DNA from: Sulfurimonas sp. HSL-1716
Lineage (GTDB): Bacteria > Campylobacterota > Campylobacteria > Campylobacterales > Sulfurimonadaceae
Direction of reading: 5' to 3'
Assembly (NCBI RefSeq): GCF_039645975.1
Contig: NZ_CP147918.1
Coordinates: forward strand, 930,001-994,000
DNA: 64,000 bases
Part shown: positions 54,188-61,924 of the stretch, in pieces
How positions within the stretch are numbered: the stretch's first letter is position 1
Layout: every line of letters begins with the position of its first letter
Program-made: the position numbers and the translations under genes
Notes under the pieces: model-generated
What the model was told of the DNA's origin: nothing
Seen by the model: only the letters and a program-made list of their open reading frames with translations
Database searches by the model: none

Positions 54188-54784
54188 TCATCTTATGAGC
54201 AGTTCTACCCTGCGGTTTTTCTCTTCGGAGACGTTGTCTCCGGTCGGTACCAGCAGATTTGACTCTCCGTAAGATTCCACATGCAGTTTGAGGATATCTA
54301 CGCTTTGTGACTGGATCCACTCTTTAACGCTGTTGGCTCTCTCTAAAGACAACACTACGTTGTGTTCGGCGGAGCCCTTCGTATCGGTATGCCCGATAAT
54401 ATTTACCTCACAAGGCATCCTGTCTTTAATGTCTTTGAGTATCTGCGGAAGTTTCGCTTTGGACTCGTCCGTCAACTCGTTTGAATCGTTTTTAAAATAC
54501 AGCAGCACGCTTATGGGTTTTAAAGGCGCACTTGCGATCGCGCCTTTAAATCTGCTTTGTATCTGCTCTTTTGTCATCACTTTTACGCTGCTCGGAGCGC
54601 TGTTTTGCGATGAGAGGCTTACGTATGAGCCCGGCTTGTCAAGAACGACCGAACCCTTTTTTGTCTTTACGACGATGGCGTTCTCTGCTTTTCCGTTATC
54701 TGCAAGTACTACGGTCGTGGTCGGATTGCTCATCATCCCGGCTATCAATATCCCCAGCCATGCGATCATTACTATCGGTTCCAT
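54188..54784 (-). CDS. OmpA/MotB-domain protein
   Basis: A 198-residue envelope protein. A short N-terminal hydrophobic segment (VMIAWLGILIAGMM) precedes about 80 linker residues and a C-terminal OmpA-like peptidoglycan-binding domain: LLYFKNDSNELTDESKAKL, IIGHTDTKGSAEHNVVLSLE-type segment (in part), RANSVKEWI and EEKNRRVELLIR, whose conserved Asp and Arg bind diaminopimelate. Its start shares a base with the FecR-domain gene stop. In this operon it may fix the sensor system to the cell wall (inference). Confidence 0.92.
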   Translation of the reverse strand: MEPIVMIAWLGILIAGMMSNPTTTVVLADNGKAENAIVVKTKKGSVVLDKPGSYVSLSSQNSAPSSVKVMTKEQIQSRFKGAIASAPLKPISVLLYFKNDSNELTDESKAKLPQILKDIKDRMPCEVNIIGHTDTKGSAEHNVVLSLERANSVKEWIQSQSVDILKLHVESYGESNLLVPTGDNVSEEKNRRVELLIR

Positions 54785-55206
54785 TACCTGACCTCCACAT
54801 AAAACTTCGTACCGCGTATCCCGATGGTCCCTTCGGGGACTTTGAATTTTACGGACTGAGGGGAAAGTTCGCTGATCTTGCCCGACTCAAAGGATGCGAC
54901 CCCTTTGTGCAGGTCTATATCAAACTTGTAATCTTTTTCGACAGGTTTGAAAAGATACTGGTCTATGGAAAGGACGCTTTTTTCACCCAGCGACACGATG
55001 GTGCCGTCATGAAATATGACCCCTATGCTGCTGTGAAGCCGTGTTATGAGGGTATCGCCGACTTGAAGCTGATCGCCGATCTTTAGTTTGACCATTTCAC
55101 TCTTTCTTTTAGCGAAGACTTCACCGTCGAGCTTTTTGACAATAGCGATATCCGCTGAGAACAGGCAGGAGATGAAGAGAAGCATTAACAAGGATACTCG
55201 TAGCAT
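54784..55206 (-). CDS. Exported FecR-domain protein
   Basis: A 140-residue periplasmic protein. The signal peptide is VSLLMLLFISCLFSADI; the rest is a FecR domain with KLKIGDQLQVGDTLITRLHS and the typical end GTIGIRGTKFYVEV. FecR domains often occur next to CHASE2 proteins, as here, and may serve as ligand or adhesion modules. It is the first gene of the FecR-OmpA-CHASE2/HD-GYP operon. Confidence 0.9.
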   Translation of the reverse strand: MLRVSLLMLLFISCLFSADIAIVKKLDGEVFAKRKSEMVKLKIGDQLQVGDTLITRLHSSIGVIFHDGTIVSLGEKSVLSIDQYLFKPVEKDYKFDIDLHKGVASFESGKISELSPQSVKFKVPEGTIGIRGTKFYVEVR

Positions 55207-55240
55207 AAATAACCTCTATTAATCTTGGAATAAGTACACA

Positions 55241-55729
55241 TTATACTCTCATTTTCTTTGTTTTTTTTAAGATTTTTGATTTAATGAACTCTTCTGTGAA
55301 CTTTAGCATGTTCTTGTAGTGGTCGCCGTGCCAGTACACCCTGCCGCACTCTTTGCACTTTTCAAAGGTGTCGAAATACTTTCTGGTCTTAGCTTTGAGC
55401 TCTTCGATGACTTCCAGCTTCTCTATTTTTTCAAGCTCGCCATTACACTTGATGCATCTGCTGAGCGGCTTGGTCTTGTCAAAAAGCTTGTAGTGGTGAA
55501 ATATCTCTTTTAACTGCTCCTCATACCCTGCATGGACAAGATACAAAGCGTCGTGATGTTTCATCCTCTGGTAGAGTATCTTGTCGCTCGTGAGAAGAAA
55601 ACGCTCCTCTTTTTGCGCGATCTCTATGATGTCGTCATCGTCTATGCTCTGAAAGTAAAGTGTGTCAAAGCCGAATATCCGCAGATACTTGGCGATCTTT
55701 CCCAAATGGCAGTCGGCTATGAATTTCAT
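55241..55729 (-). CDS. Mut7-C family PIN-like RNase with zinc ribbon
   Basis: A 162-residue protein of the Mut7-C family, a PIN-fold RNase domain with a C-terminal zinc ribbon. KFIADCHLGKIAKYLRIFG supplies the first catalytic Asp, FLLTSDKILYQR the second, and two pairs, CIKC and CKEC, bind zinc. The ATG at 55729 begins the domain exactly; a TTG ten codons earlier is the only longer start. A TATAAT six bases before the ATG, without a ribosome-binding site, suggests leaderless translation. Its first 16 codons recur at 56415-56483. Confidence 0.9.
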   Translation of the reverse strand: MKFIADCHLGKIAKYLRIFGFDTLYFQSIDDDDIIEIAQKEERFLLTSDKILYQRMKHHDALYLVHAGYEEQLKEIFHHYKLFDKTKPLSRCIKCNGELEKIEKLEVIEELKAKTRKYFDTFEKCKECGRVYWHGDHYKNMLKFTEEFIKSKILKKTKKMRV

Positions 55730-55749
55730 GGGATTATTATAGCTTATAT
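55681..55749 (-). repeat. Direct repeat B, copy 1 (5' end of the Mut7-C gene)
   Basis: Covers codons 1-16 of the Mut7-C gene plus 20 bases upstream with the -10 box. It matches 56415-56483 at 63 of 69 positions without gaps. The four coding differences are all synonymous. Confidence 0.92.
55736..55741 (-). promoter_or_regulatory. -10 box of the Mut7-C gene
   Basis: On the minus strand TATAAT stands six bases before the ATG. It is retained in the second copy (56470-56475), where the six-base spacer has changed at two positions. That placement predicts a leaderless transcript. Confidence 0.5.
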
Positions 55750-55830
55750 GAAAGTTCAAACTACTTTGGAAATGTGAATTTAATGATACAATTATCTAAC
55801 CTCTTGTTCGTTATAAAAGGAAAGTGACCT

Positions 55831-56400
55831 ATGATCCCGTTTAACTATCTAGGATTTGTCTTTAAACACTTTAGCTCCTCTTTATACCCAAAGAAGGTGG
55901 TGGAAGAACTTTGCATGTTCATAAAACCGTTATGTGACGAAGCATCCGTTTTAGACATCGGAGCAGGGACAGGAATGATGTGCGAGTTCGCATACAGATG
56001 CAATCCCAAGCTGAGATATGTAGCAGTAGACCCGGCGAAGGGTATGCTCAAATATACCGAGGAGTATGTAGAAGTACATACGGCAACTGCAGAAGCGCTG
56101 CCTTTTGATGATGATAGTTTTGATGCCGTACTCATGGGAGAATCACTACACCATCTTACTGATCCGGATATGGCTATGAAAGAAGTTGTAAGGGTTCTCA
56201 AAAAAAACGGAAAACTCTTTATTTATGATTTTGATAAGGGAACGTTTTTGGGCAAGAGCCTCTGGGCTATGGAAAAACTTCTCGGTGAACCTGCTCATTT
56301 TTATGAGGTACATGCACTAAAAAAGATGCTTGAAGAGCATGGTTTTCATGTACATGTAAGTCAACATAAGTGGCGTTACAGTGTAAGTGCTGCTTTATAA
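55831..56400 (+). CDS. Class I SAM-dependent methyltransferase
   Basis: A 189-residue Methyltransf_11/UbiE-like enzyme. SAM-binding motif I is VLDIGAGTGMMCEFA (about residues 43-57), followed by AVDPAKGMLKY, the post-II motif FDAVLMGESLHHLTDPD and VVRVLKKNGKLFIYDFDKG. The substrate is unknown. It is divergent from the Mut7-C gene and lies between two copies of that gene's 5' end, so it is probably an acquired gene. AAAGGAAAG precedes the ATG. Confidence 0.9.
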   Translation: MIPFNYLGFVFKHFSSSLYPKKVVEELCMFIKPLCDEASVLDIGAGTGMMCEFAYRCNPKLRYVAVDPAKGMLKYTEEYVEVHTATAEALPFDDDSFDAVLMGESLHHLTDPDMAMKEVVRVLKKNGKLFIYDFDKGTFLGKSLWAMEKLLGEPAHFYEVHALKKMLEEHGFHVHVSQHKWRYSVSAAL

Positions 56401-56414
56401 ATATCTTATCTTTT

Positions 56415-56483
56415 GCAGATACTTAGCGATCTTCCCTAAATGGCAGTCAGCTATGAATTTCATGGGGTGATTATAGCTTATAT
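56415..56483 (-). repeat. Direct repeat B, copy 2 (stranded 5' end of the Mut7-C gene)
   Basis: Encodes MKFIADCHLGKIAKYL on the minus strand with its own -10 box, then runs into non-coding DNA. It lies 734 bases from copy 1 in the same orientation, between the methyltransferase and darT. Confidence 0.92.
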
Positions 56484-56557
56484 AAGAATTTATTTTATAT
56501 ATAGTAAAATAGATTTAAATTATCTTGTAAAATTCAAGTTAATAAAAGGAAATGGGT

Positions 56558-57157
56558 ATGCCCAAAAATATTAAAGATGGAAAGTTATTATATCATTTGA
56601 CTGCTTTGTCGAATATGGATTCAATTTTAAGAGATGGTTTGAAAGCTAGATCAAATTTGAGTAGTGATTTTAAAGATGTTGCTGAACAAGACATAATAGA
56701 TTTTAGAAATAAACATAAGATATCTTACCTGATTCCTTTCCATTTTTTCTTAGGTACACCATTTGCTGGAAGAGTTCAAATGAATCATCCAGACGAAGAA
56801 TTTGTATATATTACCATTCGTAGAAGAATTGCAGCTAATAAAGAAAATGATTTCAGAATCTTCCCGACACATCCTAAACATATGAATCCTTTAGTAAGTT
56901 ATGATTATGAAGAGGGAATTGAAAAAATTGATTGGGAATTAATGAACGAACGAGAGTATTCTAATCCAGAATGTAAAGAAGTTTGTATGGCAGAATGTGT
57001 AGCTAATCATGAAGCTATTTTACCAGGAGCGTTCCAGTCGATTATTGTCAAGTCTGAAACAACAAAAAAATACATACAAGAGTTATACCAAAGTATTTAC
57101 GGTAATAGTCCTTCTTTCTTTATAAATGTACAAGCTCAGTCTTTTAAAGGACATTAA
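56558..57157 (+). CDS. darT: DarT-like DNA ADP-ribosyltransferase toxin
   Basis: A 199-residue DarT-type (DUF4433-related) enzyme; known DarTs attach ADP-ribose from NAD to bases of single-stranded DNA and block replication. The N-terminal NAD-site segment is LLYHLTALSNMDSILRDGLKAR. IPFHFFLGTPFAGRV matches the conserved P-F-x-F turn, and the catalytic Glu should be that in VCMAECVANHEAILPGAF. AAGGA seven bases upstream supports the ATG at 56558 rather than one two codons earlier. DNA is conspicuously AT-rich compared with neighbours. The antitoxin gene follows five bases later. DarT family assignment rests partly on that partner. Confidence 0.85.
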   Translation: MPKNIKDGKLLYHLTALSNMDSILRDGLKARSNLSSDFKDVAEQDIIDFRNKHKISYLIPFHFFLGTPFAGRVQMNHPDEEFVYITIRRRIAANKENDFRIFPTHPKHMNPLVSYDYEEGIEKIDWELMNEREYSNPECKEVCMAECVANHEAILPGAFQSIIVKSETTKKYIQELYQSIYGNSPSFFINVQAQSFKGH

Positions 57158-57162
57158 TTACA

Positions 57163-58188
57163 ATGTATACATTAACAACTGGAAATATTTTAGAAAGTGA
57201 AGCTGAGTGTTTAGTCAATACTGTGAATTGTGAAGGATTCATGGGAAAAGGGCTTGCCTATCAGTTTAAAAATAAATTTCCTCTAACTAATGAATCTTAT
57301 ATGAAAGCTTGTAAAAGTCATGAATTACATCCTGGAAAATTACATTATTTTTTTGAAAATGAAAAATTAATTATTAATTTTCCTACAAAAGATAAATGGC
57401 GAGAAAAATCTAAGATAGAATATATTGAAAATGGTATGAAAGCCTTAGTAGACTTATTAAAAGAAAAAAATATTCAATCAATAGCGATCCCACCATTAGG
57501 AAGTGGAAATGGTGGATTGAACTGGAAAGAAGTCAAAAAAGTTATAGAAAGTTATATATTTCCTCTTTCAAAAGAAAAGGATATATATGTGTATGAACCT
57601 GCATTAATGTATAAGGCAGATGTAAAGAAAGCTCCAAAGTTAACAATGTCTCATATGATATTGATGACCATTAAAAAAGAATTAGATAAGTTCTCAAAAA
57701 TAAGATTACAAAAAGCTGCTTTCTTTATTAATGTTTTAAGTAGAAAAGATTATTTTAAATTTCAAGCACATCACTATGGTCCATATTCATATGCAATAGA
57801 TATATTGTCAAGAGACATTAAAGAGTTTCAAGAATTTCATAAATTTCAAACAGAAAAAGCATTAGCAGTAGCTCATCAAACTTTAACTAGTGAGAAAATG
57901 GAAAAAGAATTGTCAATGTTTTTACCTTTCATTAAAAAAGCTGCAAAACTAGTTAATTCATATTCATCCAATGAAAAATTAGAATTAATAGCCACAGTTT
58001 GTTTTATTATTTTAAATAATCAAAACATAAATGAAGTGGAAGTTATCAAAAAGCTCCATGAATGGTCTGAAAAGAAAAAAAATAAGTTTTCTCAAACTGA
58101 TATTTCAAATGCTATTAATGAATTGTTGAATTTAAATATTATACGTAAAGATATTCTTGGAAATTATAGTATAAATTATAGTCATTAA
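57163..58188 (+). CDS. darG: DarG macrodomain antitoxin
   Basis: A 341-residue DarG. The N-terminal macrodomain (about residues 1-150) contains TTGNILESEAECLVNTVNC, GFMGKGLAYQFKNKFP, IINFPTKDKWREKSKIE and IAIPPLGSGNGGLNW, the ADP-ribose-binding loops that remove DarT's DNA modification. The C-terminal part (about 165-340) has LQKAAFFINVLS and HHYGPYSYAIDIL, matching the DarG toxin-binding domain. The ribosome-binding site AAAGGA lies inside the end of darT. The AT-rich composition shared with darT marks a two-gene module acquired together; family members act as toxin-antitoxin and phage-defence systems. Confidence 0.93.
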   Translation: MYTLTTGNILESEAECLVNTVNCEGFMGKGLAYQFKNKFPLTNESYMKACKSHELHPGKLHYFFENEKLIINFPTKDKWREKSKIEYIENGMKALVDLLKEKNIQSIAIPPLGSGNGGLNWKEVKKVIESYIFPLSKEKDIYVYEPALMYKADVKKAPKLTMSHMILMTIKKELDKFSKIRLQKAAFFINVLSRKDYFKFQAHHYGPYSYAIDILSRDIKEFQEFHKFQTEKALAVAHQTLTSEKMEKELSMFLPFIKKAAKLVNSYSSNEKLELIATVCFIILNNQNINEVEVIKKLHEWSEKKKNKFSQTDISNAINELLNLNIIRKDILGNYSINYSH

Positions 58189-58196
58189 ACTTTTTA

Positions 58197-60566
58197 TCAC
58201 AACTCCACAATCCGCTCAAACATCTCTTTTATCTCCATCTCGTGGCTTATCAGAAATATTTGTCGGTATTGCTCTTTGATGGTGTGGAATGCTTCTAGTA
58301 TCTCCATCCGTCTGTTTTCGTCCTGACTTCCAAACACCTCGTCAAATGCCAAAAACTCTACGCTTGAAGCACCACTGAGTTCCGTGAGGGTCTTTGAGAT
58401 GGCGATGCGCAGGACTAGGTTCGCGAGGTCTACCTCTCCGCCTGAAAATCGCTCGATCGGGTACTTTTTGCCCTCGTCGTAGATGAAGAAGTCAAAGTCG
58501 TTGCTCACCTCTATGTGCTGGTACTTGCCTTTGGTGATGCGTGCGTACATCTCCGAGGCGATGCTCGATATCCTCGGTGCTACCTGAGAGTTGAGACGGG
58601 TCTTGAACTCGGCTAGGCTTGTCTTGATCTTTTCAAAGTCCGTGAGGTCGTCTTTTTTGCCTTGCACCTTTTTGAGCTGTGCGTCGTTGTTGTCCAGAGA
58701 GTTTTGGATGCTCTTTATCTCCCCTTCGATGCGTGCTATCTGCACCTTTAACTCGTTTATGACCGCCGTTTTCTCATCTATGGTCTTTATGATGGCATCG
58801 TGCTCTTCAAGTGTCTTTTCGTGCTGTTTTTCATCGTAGATGATGCTTTTAAACTCCGTGTCTTTGTTCTTACATGTAAGGGCTAGCTCGGCTATCTTTT
58901 TGTTGACGTTCTCCAAGTCCGACTTCACAAGCACGAGGCGTTTTAGCTCCGTCTCTAGGCTGAGTGCGTGTTTGTACTGCGGCTCTATGGCGCTAAGGCT
59001 GTTTTTGAGTTCATTGTGCAGTTTCTCGTCGTAGCTGTAGGCTTCGAGTGCTTTTAGTTCCTCTTTGTTCTTTACACCTTTTTGCTCCACTTGGGTGAAG
59101 TGCTCTTTTGCTTTTTTGAGGTCTATGAGCTTGCTCTCTATGATCTTTATCTTGCCGCTCAGCTCTGCGAACTCTTTGTCTTTGAGCTTTTTTTGTGCTT
59201 CGAGGTCGGCTTTTTGGGTCTGTACGGCTAAGAGCTGTTTTTTGTACTCGTCTACCTTTTTTTTGTGGGTGTTGTTGACGATGTCTACAAGCGACTTGAT
59301 GACGTTGTCATACTCCTCTAAAAGCGGTCTTGTACATGTAGGACAAGCCGACTCGCTTCCGAGCTCCTTGAGGTTTGCTATCTTGGCGTTTGTTCTGTCT
59401 ATGAGCTTCTGTTCGCCCGCCATCTCTGCAAGGAGTTCGCGCTCTATGGTGTGCTTGACCTCTATGTTGTCTTGACGTATGGAGAGCTCCTGCTCCAGGT
59501 TTTTTGCATCGAAGGTGAACTGCTCATACATCTCGCACTCTTTTTCAAGTACATGGATGTCGGCTTTTGACTTGTGCCACTCGTCCGTGAGGGCTTTTTG
59601 CTCTTTGAGGATACCCTCTTTTTTGAGGTGGAACTCTCTGAGCTGTTCTTGCTGTTTGATCTGCTCTTGCAGCTGTGTGAACTGCGCTTTTTGAGGTTCG
59701 AGTGTCTTTAGTTCGGCTTGTTTGTGCTCGAGCTGATGCAGTTCCGCCGTGAGCTTGACATGGTTCATTACCTCGGAGTCGTGTGCCTGCTGGGCGCGTT
59801 CAAACTCTGCAAAGAGCTTTTGTTTCTGCTCTTTTGTCTTGGTAAGGAGGGAGAGCTCTTGTTTAAGATGCTGTTCTCTTTGTCTGATGTGAGAGAGTTC
59901 TTCGCTCTTGCTCTTCTCATCTTTTAAAAGAGCAGACTTGCTCGCTTCATCGGCTTTTATCTGCTCGAGCTTCTGTTTTATCTCATCATCGCCGAGGAAT
60001 ACCTCTTTAAACGCTTCTATCTCGCGTTTGAGCTGACGGCTCTTTTCTATGAGGCTGTTTTCTACGAAGTCTATTTTCTCCAGCCCCAAGAGCTTACGTA
60101 TCATCCTCTTTCTGTCTTCATTTTTAAGAGTGCTCAGGCTTGTGAGCTCTTTTTGGGAAGCGAAGAGGGTGTGCATGAAGGCGTCTTTGCTCATCTTGGT
60201 TATCTTGACGATGGAGGAGGTCACCTCTTTTGCTCCGCTTGTTATGAGCTCTTCGTTTTTAAAGAGTTTGGCGTTTGCGGTGAGTGTCTTTCCTCGAAAC
60301 TCTCTAACGACCCTGAATGTCGCACCCTCATACTCAAACACAAGTTCCACTACGACAGCGTCTTTTGCAGAAGCGTCGGCGTTACGTATGAGATCTTTGT
60401 TTCCTCGGCTTTTCATCTCGCCGTAGAGGGCTAAAAGGATCGCTTCAAAGATGGTGGACTTTCCGCTTCCGTTCTTGCCGATGATCCCCACAAGCCCCTC
60501 GCCGAACTCGATGTCAAAAGCGGTGTACTTTTTGAAGTTTTCCAAGTGGAGGCTAGAGAGTATCAT
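58197..60566 (-). CDS. sbcC: SbcC exonuclease subunit (Rad50-like ATPase)
   Basis: A 789-residue SMC-type ATPase that works with SbcD to cut DNA hairpins and blocked ends. Walker A is GIIGKNGSGKSTIFEAILLA (residues about 28-47). Two long coiled-coil arms flank the zinc hook CPTC near residues 405-410. The C-terminal half has the signature RFSGGEVDLANL, then Walker B EFLAFDEVFGSQD. The ATG at 60566 has AGGAGG six bases upstream and begins the conserved ILSSLHLENFKKY strand; the frame extends 19 codons further inside sbcD without support. Its stop lies eight bases from the convergent darG stop. Confidence 0.95.
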   Translation of the reverse strand: MILSSLHLENFKKYTAFDIEFGEGLVGIIGKNGSGKSTIFEAILLALYGEMKSRGNKDLIRNADASAKDAVVVELVFEYEGATFRVVREFRGKTLTANAKLFKNEELITSGAKEVTSSIVKITKMSKDAFMHTLFASQKELTSLSTLKNEDRKRMIRKLLGLEKIDFVENSLIEKSRQLKREIEAFKEVFLGDDEIKQKLEQIKADEASKSALLKDEKSKSEELSHIRQREQHLKQELSLLTKTKEQKQKLFAEFERAQQAHDSEVMNHVKLTAELHQLEHKQAELKTLEPQKAQFTQLQEQIKQQEQLREFHLKKEGILKEQKALTDEWHKSKADIHVLEKECEMYEQFTFDAKNLEQELSIRQDNIEVKHTIERELLAEMAGEQKLIDRTNAKIANLKELGSESACPTCTRPLLEEYDNVIKSLVDIVNNTHKKKVDEYKKQLLAVQTQKADLEAQKKLKDKEFAELSGKIKIIESKLIDLKKAKEHFTQVEQKGVKNKEELKALEAYSYDEKLHNELKNSLSAIEPQYKHALSLETELKRLVLVKSDLENVNKKIAELALTCKNKDTEFKSIIYDEKQHEKTLEEHDAIIKTIDEKTAVINELKVQIARIEGEIKSIQNSLDNNDAQLKKVQGKKDDLTDFEKIKTSLAEFKTRLNSQVAPRISSIASEMYARITKGKYQHIEVSNDFDFFIYDEGKKYPIERFSGGEVDLANLVLRIAISKTLTELSGASSVEFLAFDEVFGSQDENRRMEILEAFHTIKEQYRQIFLISHEMEIKEMFERIVEL

Positions 60567-61671
60567 CTGCTGCCTCCTCATACTCTGCAAAGAGCTCTTG
60601 GACTTTGTGTTTAAGTCTTTCAAACTCCTTCTCTTTGCTATCCTCTTTGATGTGTTCGAGAAAAAACTCTTCTAAAGAAAGTGCTTCGACATCACGGGCA
60701 GTGCTTTCGTTTGTTCCCTGTTTAAACTCCCGTTTGACGCTTACATGTAAGGCATCAGGAAATAGTTCTTTTATGGCGGAGTTTTGGATGTCTATGGACT
60801 GCAACGCGGTAAGGTTTGTAAGACGTATCTCCACAAGCGCATCTTTGACGTCGCTTGTGTCGAGCTTTGAGACGGAGCTTTCATACTCCTCGCAGTCTAT
60901 CTCTTTTTGCACTATGGGGCGGATGGCTATCTCTTTGTATTCCACCGACAAAGTCTCTTTTAACGTGAGAAGGACAAACCCTTTGGAGTTGCGTTTGTCG
61001 CCCAGACTTGTGCGCTCGATCGAACCGCTGTAATAGACGTTCTCATGTTTGCCGACCTTTCCAAAACCGTGCCAGTGACCAAGAGCCACGTAGTCCATCA
61101 TCTTGAAGATGTACTCTTTATCACTTGGGTAGACCCACTCGCCAAACTCCTGCATCAGGTAAAATGCGCCCACGGAGCAGTGCATCATCATGATGTTCTT
61201 TTTGCTTTTGTCTATGTTTGCTTCGCAGAGTTCTATCTGCGAGAGAGCCTTTGTCTCGTCGTTCATGTGGGGCAGGGTGTGAAAGAGGACATCGCTAAAT
61301 GCCACCTTTTTATATGCCTGCTCGTAGGAAAGATAGACGTTTTTAAAGTTCTCGAATATCTTGAGTATGGGTGAGCTTAGATTTGTTCTGGGCGTAGAGT
61401 GGTTTCCCGCTATAAGGATGAAGGGGATGTCAAGAGAGTCTATGATCTTAAACTGTTCAAGTGCAAATGTGATGGCGCGGTTTGACGGGTGTGAGCGGTG
61501 AAAAAGGTCGCCCGTGTGGATGATGTAATCTGGTTTTATCTCTTTGATCTGCTCTACTACCTGAGAGAAAGCGTCGTAAAAGTCCGCTTCCCTTTGGTTG
61601 ATGTTGTCATCGTTTAAGACATCGAGGTCGTTAAAACCCAGATGCGTGTCGCTAAAGTGTATGATCTTCAA
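60553..61671 (-). CDS. sbcD: SbcD exonuclease subunit (Mre11-like nuclease)
   Basis: A 372-residue metallophosphoesterase nuclease, partner of SbcC. All Mre11-family metal motifs are present: HFSDTHLG, IHTGDLFHRS, LIAGNHSTPR, MMHCSVGAF and ALGHWHGFGK. The C-terminal capping and SbcC-contact region is acidic. The start is a TTG preceded by GGGAAG. Its last 14 bases overlap sbcC. It lies 46 bases after the DUF2905 gene in the same direction, so glmU-DUF2905-sbcDC could be one transcript. Confidence 0.95.
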   Translation of the reverse strand: MKIIHFSDTHLGFNDLDVLNDDNINQREADFYDAFSQVVEQIKEIKPDYIIHTGDLFHRSHPSNRAITFALEQFKIIDSLDIPFILIAGNHSTPRTNLSSPILKIFENFKNVYLSYEQAYKKVAFSDVLFHTLPHMNDETKALSQIELCEANIDKSKKNIMMMHCSVGAFYLMQEFGEWVYPSDKEYIFKMMDYVALGHWHGFGKVGKHENVYYSGSIERTSLGDKRNSKGFVLLTLKETLSVEYKEIAIRPIVQKEIDCEEYESSVSKLDTSDVKDALVEIRLTNLTALQSIDIQNSAIKELFPDALHVSVKREFKQGTNESTARDVEALSLEEFFLEHIKEDSKEKEFERLKHKVQELFAEYEEAADDTL

Positions 61672-61717
61672 AACAGCTTCCCGATAGAGTTTTAAACATT
61701 CTACCTAAAAGTTCGGA

Positions 61718-61924
61718 TTATTTAAAGATTTTTGAAAGAATTGTAAATACGAGGCTTAGCATGACACTGAGAAGTATCATGCTAGTGATAGGAAAATAAA
61801 AGCTGAAGTTTTCTTTTTTTACGACGATGTCTCCGGGAAGTTGAAACAGATTTCCCTTGAACAGGAAAGCCAAGACTCCCAAGATGATGAAGACGATGCC
61901 TATCGCAAAAAAGATCTTATACAT
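61718..61924 (-). CDS. DUF2905 small membrane protein
   Basis: A 68-residue protein with two membrane helices: IFFAIGIVFIILGVLAFLF and FPITSMILLSVMLSLVF. The connecting GNLFQLPGDIVVKKENFSFY, with the conserved LPGDI, identifies DUF2905, a family of unknown function. It starts next to the glmU stop, so the two are probably cotranscribed. Confidence 0.9.
   Translation of the reverse strand: MYKIFFAIGIVFIILGVLAFLFKGNLFQLPGDIVVKKENFSFYFPITSMILLSVMLSLVFTILSKIFK

Noticed and set aside
42792-58188. Idea that the ADP-ribosylglycohydrolase-like protein and DarT/DarG form one ADP-ribosylation system
   Set aside because: The genes are about 13 kb apart with unrelated genes between and different base composition; DarG already supplies the hydrolase.
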